Assembly: GCA_035295125.1 (NCBI GenBank)
Contig: DATGJP010000102.1
Location: 62,001-126,000, forward strand
Length of the DNA stretch: 64,000 bases
Direction: 5' to 3'
Source: JAICMB01 sp035295125
Lineage (GTDB): Bacteria > Acidobacteriota > Terriglobia > Bryobacterales > Bryobacteraceae
Below, one piece after another: positions 43,123-50,822 of this stretch. Both the position numbers and the translations under genes were made by a program. Positions within the stretch are counted from its first letter, which is position 1. Every line of letters begins with the position of its first letter. Below the pieces are notes generated by a model that worked only from the letters and a program-made list of their open reading frames with translations, made no database searches and was not told where the DNA came from.

Positions 43123-44159
43123 CGTGCCCCACTGCATTCCCGGCCAAAGACAAGGTTCTTCTAGGCCACGGCAGCGGCGGGAAACTCAGCGCGGAGCTGA
43201 TACAGGACATTTTTCTTCCGGCGTTCGCAAATCCGATTCTGGGCAAGCTGGATGACCAGGCGATTATCGAAGTCAACGGCACTCGGCTCGCGTTTACGAC
43301 CGATTCGTTTGTCGTGAAGCCGCTGTTCTTCCGGGGCGGAGACATCGGGTCGCTGGCGGTCCACGGGACGATTAATGATCTTGCGATGGGCGGAGCTCGG
43401 CCCTTGTTCCTCAGCGCGGCGTTCATCCTCGAAGAAGGTTTACCGCTCGATGTACTGCGCCGGATAACGCGTTCGCTCGCTGCGGCGGCCTCTGCCGCGG
43501 GCGTGCAGGTGGTGACCGGCGACACGAAAGTTGTTGAGAAGGGGAGCGGTGATGGCCTATTTATCAATACCACCGGCCTCGGACTCGTACGTAAGGGATT
43601 GGAATTGTCGGCCAATAAGGCCCGGGCTGGCGACGCGGTCATTCTTAGCGGCTTCATCGGCGATCACGGCATCGCGATTCTCTCCGAACGCGAGGGTTTG
43701 GAATTTGAAGGCCCGATTGAGAGCGATTCGGCTCCTTTGCATACGCTCGTTGAGGAAATGTGCGCAGGCGAAAACAGCTGCGCCGCCATTCGCTGCCTGC
43801 GCGATCCAACCCGCGGAGGGCTATCCAGCACGCTAAACGAAATCGCGGCACAATCGGGAGTGGGGATCACCATCGACGAGCGGTCCATCCCCATCCGCGA
43901 AGAGGTTCGCGGGGCCTGCGAGATGCTCGGCCTCGACCCCTTGTACGTCGCCAATGAAGGCAAACTCGTCGCGATCGTCGAGGCTGGAGCCGCGGATGCG
44001 ATCGTCGCCGCCATGCGCCGCCATCCGCTCGGCAAGCGAGCCGAGGTGATTGGCAAAGTAATCGAATCGAAGCCCGGTCTGGTCACGATGCGCACCCTGT
44101 TTGGGACGACTCGAATCGTGGACATGCTCGCGGGCGAACAGTTGCCGAGAATTTGCTGA
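43119..44159 (+). CDS. hypE: Hydrogenase maturation factor HypE
   Basis: A 346-residue HypE starting at ATG 43119 within the hypD stop. The ATP-binding part has GHGSGGKLS and NDLAMGGARP. The C-terminus is LPRIC, whose terminal Cys receives the carbamoyl group and is dehydrated to the thiocyanate. Carbamoylation needs HypF, which is not encoded in this window. The longer upstream frame over hypD is not coding. Confidence 0.96.
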   Translation: MTCPTAFPAKDKVLLGHGSGGKLSAELIQDIFLPAFANPILGKLDDQAIIEVNGTRLAFTTDSFVVKPLFFRGGDIGSLAVHGTINDLAMGGARPLFLSAAFILEEGLPLDVLRRITRSLAAAASAAGVQVVTGDTKVVEKGSGDGLFINTTGLGLVRKGLELSANKARAGDAVILSGFIGDHGIAILSEREGLEFEGPIESDSAPLHTLVEEMCAGENSCAAIRCLRDPTRGGLSSTLNEIAAQSGVGITIDERSIPIREEVRGACEMLGLDPLYVANEGKLVAIVEAGAADAIVAAMRRHPLGKRAEVIGKVIESKPGLVTMRTLFGTTRIVDMLAGEQLPRIC

Positions 44160-44171
44160 GGGGAGAATTCC

Positions 44172-44417
44172 ATGCACGAGATGGGCATTGCCACTTCGGT
44201 GTTCGAGGTGATACAGAAGGAAGCGGAAAAGCACCCCGGGACCCGTGTGACGAAGGTGGGAATGCGGCTGGGTGGGTTGGCCGGTATCGACCCGTCCTCG
44301 CTTTCGTTCTGCTTCGAGGTGCTCGTGAAAGGCACCGCTTATGAACCTGTCGTGCTGGATATCGAGACAGGCTCGCGCGACGAGTTGGAAGTGAGTTTCG
44401 TGGAACTGGAAGACTAA
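44172..44417 (+). CDS. hypA: HypA-like nickel chaperone lacking the zinc domain
   Basis: An 81-residue protein. The N-terminal nickel site MHE is intact, and residues 1-60 match HypA well (FEVIQKEAEKH, VGMRLGGLAGIDPSSLSFCF). The usual zinc-binding domain with two CxxC pairs (about 35 residues) is missing. The sequence jumps from VVLDIET straight to GSRDELEVSFVELED, the normal end of HypA, so the gap looks like a clean in-frame deletion. GAGGGGAG is upstream and the stop abuts hypB. Full-length HypA is about 113 residues. It may still deliver nickel, but without the structural zinc. Confidence 0.88.
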   Translation: MHEMGIATSVFEVIQKEAEKHPGTRVTKVGMRLGGLAGIDPSSLSFCFEVLVKGTAYEPVVLDIETGSRDELEVSFVELED

Positions 44418-45107
44418 ATGGAACGCGTACCATTGCAACAAAAAGTTCTGAGCGAGAACGATCGGATCGCCGCGCGGCTGCGCGAGGAGTTCGAGAAGCG
44501 GGGAATTCTGTGTTTGAATTTCATCAGCTCTCCCGGGTCCGGCAAGACGTCGCTCCTCGAACGGACGCTTGCCGATTTCCTGAAAGAAACACCCGTTGGG
44601 GTTCTGACGGGCGACATTCAGACGGACAATGACGCGCGCAGGCTGGCGCGATATGGCTTCCCGGTGAAACAGATCACGACGGCCGGCGCCTGCCATCTGG
44701 ACGCGCGCATGGTCGAGCATTCGATCGAAGACTGGGACCTGGACGATTTCGAGCTGTTGTTCATCGAGAACGTTGGCAACTTAGTGTGCCCGACGAGCTA
44801 CGACCTGGGCGAAGCATCGAAGATCGTCGTTCTGAGCGTGACCGAAGGCGAAGATAAGCCGTTAAAATACCCCGGCATCTTCCATAAGTCCGACCTGATG
44901 GTCCTGAATAAGATGGATTTGCTGCCATACGTGCCGTTCAACGTGGAGCGGGCGCGGGGAAACGCACGGCAGATCAATCCAGGGATCGACATTGTCGAGA
45001 CCTCTTGCCTCACCGGAGTCGGTCTCGCGAAATGGCAGGCCTGGCTGGCAGAGCGCCGGTCGGCTGCCGCGGCCGGGGCGTTACACCCGTCGATGGCGGG
45101 CGTCTAA
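44418..45107 (+). CDS. hypB: Hydrogenase nickel-insertion GTPase HypB
   Basis: A 229-residue HypB. The G1 motif SSPGSGKTSLLE is intact, along with TGDIQTDND and VLNKMDLL. The G-domain metal site is present (GACHLDA with Cys-His, and NLVCPTSYDLGE with the third Cys). The N-terminal CxxCGC nickel motif and histidine stretch of some HypB proteins are absent. It begins directly after the hypA stop. It is the last maturation gene here; hypF is not found. Confidence 0.95.
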   Translation: MERVPLQQKVLSENDRIAARLREEFEKRGILCLNFISSPGSGKTSLLERTLADFLKETPVGVLTGDIQTDNDARRLARYGFPVKQITTAGACHLDARMVEHSIEDWDLDDFELLFIENVGNLVCPTSYDLGEASKIVVLSVTEGEDKPLKYPGIFHKSDLMVLNKMDLLPYVPFNVERARGNARQINPGIDIVETSCLTGVGLAKWQAWLAERRSAAAAGALHPSMAGV

Positions 45108-45163
45108 AATAACCGTTGACTCGGCCCTAAGGTCAGGCCTGAGCATGCGATTGAGAGCCCGAA

Positions 45164-46240
45164 TTGAGCAAGTCGTATCGCATCCAGGAATTTGCCGCAC
45201 TCGCAGGCGTCACCGTCAAGACCCTGCGTCATTACGATCGGCTGGGACTTCTACAGCCCCGCCGGACAGACGCCGGATACCGTTTGTATTCTGAACGCGA
45301 TCTGGAACGGCTGGAACAGATCGTCGCGCTCAGGTATCTCGGGTTTCCTCTCAAAGAAATCAGGATCATGCTGGATCAGGCCGCTCTCGGCCTGGCTGAA
45401 GCCTTGCGTCGACAGCGCCAGGCCCTGGAGCACAAGCGCAGTCTACTATCTGGGGCCATCGCGGCAATCGCGGACGTCGAAAAGACCATGCTACCCGGCC
45501 AGACGGCAGATCCTGCCATTCTCAAAAAACTAATCGAGGTGATCGGCATGGAACTAGATATGGACGCGATGAAGCAGTACTTCACCGAGGGAGCCTGGGA
45601 GAAGCGCCGGCGCGCTTACGAGGAAGGACCTTCCAAGGACTGGATCGAGCTCTTCGGTGACGTGGAAAAGGCGCTAGGGGAGGATCCCGCAAGCGATCGA
45701 GCTCAGGCACTAGCCGAGAGGTGGTTGAAACTCTCCGCGCGAGACTCCGGCGGAGACCCTGAAGTCCTGGCGGGTGGAACCAAGGCCTGGGCTGATCATC
45801 AACACTGGCCGCAGCGGTGGCAGCAAGGCATAGCAAAGTATAACGTCGAGGCTCTTGTGGCCTTCATTGGAACAGCCATTGCTGCTCACCGGAAGAAATA
45901 CTACACGGACGAGGCCTGGGCGAAGCTCTCTCTCCGTACTCCCGAGGAGCGCGCTCAGATTGCGGCCGCCTGGCACGAACTCTTCCTCGAAGTTCGCGAC
46001 GCTCCGGGCGACGATCCTGCCGGCGTCCGCGCCCAGTCGCTATTAGATCGGTGGCTGGAGTTGTCTGAGCGTTCGAACGGTGGCGACCCTGTGCTCAAGG
46101 AGGCGGGGATCAAGGCGTGGGAGGACCGTGAAAACTGGCCTGCTGCAAGGAAGCCGTTTTTGGGAGCATTTCAGTTCGAAAAGATCGCTGAGTTCATGCA
46201 AAAGGCCGCGAAGCATCGCGCTAAGAAACGTCCCCGGTGA
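45164..46240 (+). CDS. MerR-family regulator with two TipAS domains
   Basis: A 358-residue protein. The MerR helix-turn-helix (about 5-72) has TVKTLRHYDRLGLL and SERDLERLEQI, followed by a coiled coil to residue 110. Two TipAS modules then follow (about 137-216 and 244-328). Both have the YFTEGAW / YYTDEAW start, the RWLKLS / RWLELS helix and GGDP...KAW. Usual family members have one. TipAS domains bind drugs such as thiopeptides. The start codon is TTG at 45164. It lies 56 bp after hypB. Confidence 0.88.
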   Translation: MSKSYRIQEFAALAGVTVKTLRHYDRLGLLQPRRTDAGYRLYSERDLERLEQIVALRYLGFPLKEIRIMLDQAALGLAEALRRQRQALEHKRSLLSGAIAAIADVEKTMLPGQTADPAILKKLIEVIGMELDMDAMKQYFTEGAWEKRRRAYEEGPSKDWIELFGDVEKALGEDPASDRAQALAERWLKLSARDSGGDPEVLAGGTKAWADHQHWPQRWQQGIAKYNVEALVAFIGTAIAAHRKKYYTDEAWAKLSLRTPEERAQIAAAWHELFLEVRDAPGDDPAGVRAQSLLDRWLELSERSNGGDPVLKEAGIKAWEDRENWPAARKPFLGAFQFEKIAEFMQKAAKHRAKKRPR

Positions 46241-46290
46241 GGGTGCCGGCCGAAAACGCGCCGCGCGGTTCACGTGTGGAAAGGTGCAGC

Positions 46291-46353
46291 AGGCGGTTTC
46301 GCCCGCCTTTGGACAGCACCCGAAATGCGCAGGCGAAACCGCCTGCGCCACCT
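46291..46353. repeat. Two dispersed palindromes, one shared with 53.3 kb
   Basis: The first (46291-46308) is an imperfect AGGCGG / CCGCCT hairpin. The second (46327-46348) has 9-bp arms GCGCAGGCG / CGCCTGCGC with an AAAC loop. Including flanking CCACC, 26 bases are identical in reverse complement to the element at 53327. They lie between the MerR gene and the patatin gene. Confidence 0.75.
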
Positions 46354-46396
46354 TGTTTTCATCCACCGTTGTCTCCTGCCGCGTAGCTTTTCCGTA

Positions 46397-46402
46397 TATA
46401 AT
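46397..46402 (+). promoter_or_regulatory. -10 box upstream of the patatin gene
   Basis: TATAAT with 12 bp to the ATG at 46415 predicts a leader of only about six bases. No ribosome binding site is visible. Confidence 0.45.
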
Positions 46403-46414
46403 CTTCCAAATACG

Positions 46415-49400
46415 ATGTTTCGCTCGCCACATCGCCCGGGCATTGCGGACCGAATCTACGCCATTTTGCAGAAGTACGAACGTAATCCGACGCTTTTTCA
46501 GAAGTTCCAAAGCCCTGGCGAATTCCAGCGCGCTAAGACCTGGCTGCGGCTCTTCTCCGGCTGCCCGGCTCCGGATGCGATCAGGCAGCAAATCTCGCGC
46601 GAACACATGGCACCGGCCGTGTCGTTGCTGCTTGATTCCGATCCGGACCTGCTCAACCTCGCGGCCACGTTAATTCCTGACATCAGCGAACCGCCGCGGA
46701 CTCCCGAAAATCCGGACCGTGCCAAAATCCGTTCCGCTGTTGTTGCGGCCCGGACAGAAGCGCCTCCCGATCTTCGAAACGATACGTTTTTTCTTGTTGT
46801 AAAAGCGCTACAGGACGATTGGCGCGATCATCTCGAAAAGCAGTCCGTCAAATTCGAAGAGTTGTTCCGGCAGGAACTGGACCAGATCACGTTTTCGCGG
46901 GGCAAGGAGTGCCGGAATATTAATGGGCCGGCATTCGATGACGGAGGCAGCGTCGCTGAACGAGCTGATACCGCTTTCCTGATGGGTCTCGCCTTCTCGG
47001 GAGGCGGCATTCGAAGCGCAACCGTGTGCCTGGGGGTCCTGCAGGGACTGGCGCAACTCGGGCTTCTTCCCTGGTTCGACTATCTGTCGACGGTCTCCGG
47101 CGGCGGCTATATCGGGTCGTGGCTCAGCGGCTGGATCAAGCGCTTCGACATTCACGCAGTCGCGCAGCAGCTATCGCCCTGTGACGCCGCGCCTCCCGGC
47201 AGCGCACCCCAGGAGCCGATCACTTTCCTGCGAAGATTCAGCAACTATTTGACACCACAACTCGGCTTTTTCAGCGCCGATACCTGGACACTGCTCGCGA
47301 TCTGGCTCCGTAATATTCTCCTGAATCTCGGAATCATAATTCCCGCGTTTGTGGTTGTGCTTCTTCTGCCCCGGTTGCTACAGAGGATGTTCCTGTTCAC
47401 CGCGCATTACGCCTGGCCGGCCTTGGGCGTGGCGCTCGTCATCATTCTCTTCAGCGGGCGTCTCATCGCGCGAAATCTCCAACATTTTCGAGCTCCGCAA
47501 CGTGAAGACTCCAGCAATCCCAAGCCGGGGCCAGACGGGCAAGGAGCGATTCAGAAACGGATCATCATCCCGCTTCTGGTTTCGGCTTGGTGCGGCGCGG
47601 CCTTTCAATTTGGTCAGAACAAGCTACTGGAGCCGCACCCGACCATTGCACTGCTTATCACCAGTGTTGTCTTTGCCATCGCATTCTGGGTGGTCGGGGC
47701 GGTTGCGGGTTACAAATGGTGTTACTGGAATGAAGAAGGCCGAGTCGTGCGGTCGGTCACGGGGATACAGCGCACGGCTCCCTGGCTCACACTCGGCATC
47801 ATTTCCCTGGTCTGCGGCGAATTCGCCGGCGCGCTGTTCTACGGACTCAATCTCGCAATCGGGGATTGGGCTCATCGGCCCGAAGCCGCATTCGGCGCAT
47901 TTGCCGCCATGGCCTGGGCGCCGCTTTTAATGGGCGTGGCGACAACTCTCTCCGTTGTCCTGTTCTTAGGGCTGACCGGCCGCGCGTTTCCGGATGACCG
48001 TCGCGAATGGTGGAGCCGCCTGGGGGCATGGTTGGGCATCTATGCCCTGGGTTGGGGCGCCTGGATGCTATTGGCCCTATACGGGCCTTACCTGTTCGCT
48101 TGGGCGGCCCACAAGCTTCCTACGTGGCTGACCGATACCATCACCGTCGGCTGGATCTTGACGACCATAGCCGGCCTGACGGCTGCAAAGAGTCGCAATA
48201 CCGGCGGCAAGAAATCCGATGCTGCGAGCGAAACGTCATCCAAGCTCGAGTTCCTTATCAGGATTGCGCCCTACGCTTTTATTGGCGGCTTGCTGCTCCT
48301 GACATCCTACGCCTCGCACTCGCTGCTCGCGTTCGAAACCTGCGGAGCGTTGCACTCCCCACCAGAGGCGTGGGGCTGCGACACCGTCGCGATGTGGAAC
48401 TTCGATGAGGCGCCCGATTTTACGGGTTACTGGAAGCTTATGGAGCACATGGGGTCAACGCAATGGTGGCTGCTCATAGACATCGCCGTCGCGGCAGGCA
48501 TCATGCTGTTGCTGGCATGGAGAGTGGATATCAACGAGTTCTCAATGCACCATTTTTACCGGAACCGCTTAATCCGCTGTTATCTTGGTGCTTCGAACCG
48601 GGCCGACCGAAAGCCAAACCCCTTCACCGGCCTGGATTTTGAAGATGACGTTCCGCTAGCGCGTTTCAAGCCGAAGGAACACCTCTACAGCGGCCCTTAC
48701 CCGATCATTAACACCGCGATCAATCTCAGCACCGGCGAGGATCTCGCTTTTCAAGAGCGCAAGGCCTCATCCTTTGTATTCACGCCGCTCTACAGCGGAT
48801 TCCATAGCCGAGATACGACCGACGGCCAGGAACGGCGGAGTTATCGCCCGACTGACGCCTATGCCTATCCGACCACGGGCGTTCATTTGGGCACGGCCAT
48901 GGCGATTTCGGGTGCTGCTGCGAGCCCGAACTGGGGCTACCACACGTCCCCGGCCATGGCCTTTCTGATGACCATCTTCGACGTACGCCTGGGTTGGTGG
49001 ATCGGCAATCCTCTCCGCGACAAATGGCGCGAGTCCAGCCCGCCGTTTAATCTCGGGTACCTCCTTTGCGAATTGCTGGGCCTGTCAAACGATGAGCGCG
49101 GCCACGTCTATTTATCCGACGGCGGACACTTCGACAACATGGGCCTTTACGAACTGGTCCGCCGACGCTGCCGGTTTACAGTTCTCGTGGACGGCGAAGA
49201 GGATGGCGATTTTTCCTTCGAAGGGCTGGGCATGGCCATTCGCAAGTGCCGGATCGATTTCGGAGTGGATATCGATCTCGACCTCGACAGGCTTCGCAAC
49301 CTGACCAAGGAACGCCGCAGCGAGACGCATTGCGTAATCGGCGATGTCTGGTATCCGCCGTCCGAGGAAGCGGGCGAACGGTTACGAGGGACCATTGTGT

Positions 49401-50542
49401 ACATCAAGAGTTCGTTGACGGGCGATGAGGAGGCGGATGTTGTCGAATACGCGCTTAAGAATCCGAGCTTTCCGCACCAAACCACGGGCGATCAGTTTTT
49501 CAGCGAGAGCCAGTTCGAGAGCTATCGCAAGCTGGGGCATCACCTGGCACTGAAGACGTTTGGGGAAGACAGAATCGCTGCGCAAACTCTTGAAGAGCGC
49601 GCTCTTTACATAGTGCAGTTGCGCCAGACGTGGTATGCCCCCAGCGCCGCCGTTCAGAAATCCTTTACCAAACAGGCGCGCGAGCTCCAACGTTTCTGGG
49701 ACCGGCTGCGCACCACGCCCTCATTGCGGTTCCTGAGCCAGCAGCTCTATCCCGAGTGGCGGACCCTAATGGATTATGCGAATCGCCGCGAAGAATCGGA
49801 GTTGCTGCCGCAGCCAATCGAGGACGACTCCTGGCTTCCCCACACCGAAGCTGAAATGCGCGCGGGTTTTTACTTCTGCGCCCAATTAATACAGATCATG
49901 GAGAGTGTTTATCTCGACCTGAAGCTCGATTCAGATAGCGATCATCCAGACAATCGCGGATGGATGAATCTCTTCCGTCACTGGTCCCGGTCCGGCATGT
50001 TCCGCGTCACCTGGGCGGTTGCCGCTTGCACTTATGGCGCACGGTTTCAAAGCTTCTGCCGTCAAAAGCTTCTGCTCGATTTAGGTGAGGTAGTGATTCC
50101 TCGAGACCCGCTGCGGACCGCCACCGAGTTCGAGCGAAAGCTGACGCGCTTAGAGCAGGACATTATCAACGCATTCCGAGATCATTTCGATCCTGACTTC
50201 CCGGATCTCGAGGTACTCGCATTACAGCTACACATTAACCCGCCAGGCAAAACAAATACTGCGAAACCATTCGAATTCTTGTTCGGTTTTGCGCTCCGTT
50301 CTCGTGGCAACCTGGTTGCCTACCGCGTACGGGACCACCTACGGAAAATGGGTTTAGGCCGGCGGGCATTGACCGCGCTGGTACATCGGCCAGACCCCGT
50401 AATCCGCGACGAAAGGCTCGTGAGGGGGCAACTGCTGGGTAGAATCGCGTCCGACAGCGACATCGTCTCAATGGTCGAATGGCAGCGCCGAAACTTGAAA
50501 ATCCTCCTCGATTCGGAGCTGGCGTCCGGAAAGGAGTCGTAA
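46415..50542 (+). CDS. Giant membrane-embedded patatin-like phospholipase
   Basis: A 1375-residue protein starting at ATG 46415. Patatin motifs are split. The oxyanion loop SGGGIRS is near residue 194 and a nucleophile segment STVSGGGYIGSW is near 226, where the usual GxSxG reads VSGGG. The catalytic Asp is in LSDGGHFDN near 902. Between them, residues about 290-705 contain many transmembrane helices, which ordinary patatins lack. The remaining C-terminal 450 residues are helical. It is likely an acyl hydrolase embedded in the membrane. It is a stand-alone unit; the substrate is unknown. Confidence 0.8.
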   Translation: MFRSPHRPGIADRIYAILQKYERNPTLFQKFQSPGEFQRAKTWLRLFSGCPAPDAIRQQISREHMAPAVSLLLDSDPDLLNLAATLIPDISEPPRTPENPDRAKIRSAVVAARTEAPPDLRNDTFFLVVKALQDDWRDHLEKQSVKFEELFRQELDQITFSRGKECRNINGPAFDDGGSVAERADTAFLMGLAFSGGGIRSATVCLGVLQGLAQLGLLPWFDYLSTVSGGGYIGSWLSGWIKRFDIHAVAQQLSPCDAAPPGSAPQEPITFLRRFSNYLTPQLGFFSADTWTLLAIWLRNILLNLGIIIPAFVVVLLLPRLLQRMFLFTAHYAWPALGVALVIILFSGRLIARNLQHFRAPQREDSSNPKPGPDGQGAIQKRIIIPLLVSAWCGAAFQFGQNKLLEPHPTIALLITSVVFAIAFWVVGAVAGYKWCYWNEEGRVVRSVTGIQRTAPWLTLGIISLVCGEFAGALFYGLNLAIGDWAHRPEAAFGAFAAMAWAPLLMGVATTLSVVLFLGLTGRAFPDDRREWWSRLGAWLGIYALGWGAWMLLALYGPYLFAWAAHKLPTWLTDTITVGWILTTIAGLTAAKSRNTGGKKSDAASETSSKLEFLIRIAPYAFIGGLLLLTSYASHSLLAFETCGALHSPPEAWGCDTVAMWNFDEAPDFTGYWKLMEHMGSTQWWLLIDIAVAAGIMLLLAWRVDINEFSMHHFYRNRLIRCYLGASNRADRKPNPFTGLDFEDDVPLARFKPKEHLYSGPYPIINTAINLSTGEDLAFQERKASSFVFTPLYSGFHSRDTTDGQERRSYRPTDAYAYPTTGVHLGTAMAISGAAASPNWGYHTSPAMAFLMTIFDVRLGWWIGNPLRDKWRESSPPFNLGYLLCELLGLSNDERGHVYLSDGGHFDNMGLYELVRRRCRFTVLVDGEEDGDFSFEGLGMAIRKCRIDFGVDIDLDLDRLRNLTKERRSETHCVIGDVWYPPSEEAGERLRGTIVYIKSSLTGDEEADVVEYALKNPSFPHQTTGDQFFSESQFESYRKLGHHLALKTFGEDRIAAQTLEERALYIVQLRQTWYAPSAAVQKSFTKQARELQRFWDRLRTTPSLRFLSQQLYPEWRTLMDYANRREESELLPQPIEDDSWLPHTEAEMRAGFYFCAQLIQIMESVYLDLKLDSDSDHPDNRGWMNLFRHWSRSGMFRVTWAVAACTYGARFQSFCRQKLLLDLGEVVIPRDPLRTATEFERKLTRLEQDIINAFRDHFDPDFPDLEVLALQLHINPPGKTNTAKPFEFLFGFALRSRGNLVAYRVRDHLRKMGLGRRALTALVHRPDPVIRDERLVRGQLLGRIASDSDIVSMVEWQRRNLKILLDSELASGKES

Positions 50543-50822
50543 GCCTGACCCGCCATCGATTCACTCGAACCATCCCCCATCCGATGAGGGCACACTTACC
50601 CGGCAAGCCGGCCTGGGTGCGGTCATGATCAAACACGCAGCAGTAGTACTGACTCGACATTTCGGTCCGCGAATTGCGTTACTGTAAAGATATCCGTGCC
50701 TTGCGATCCTGGCTTGTGTGCGGTATCGTAACGGATTGCTGACCTGAGCCTTTCAGGTCCAACTGCTTTTGCTTAGGCCCGAACCGGGCACGCGATCAGC
50801 TAAACCCTTTGGAGGATTTTAC

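Noticed and set aside
46274..46414. Longer N-terminus for the patatin
   Set aside because: The added sequence is encoded by dispersed palindromes and a TATAAT box lies just before the ATG at 46415.
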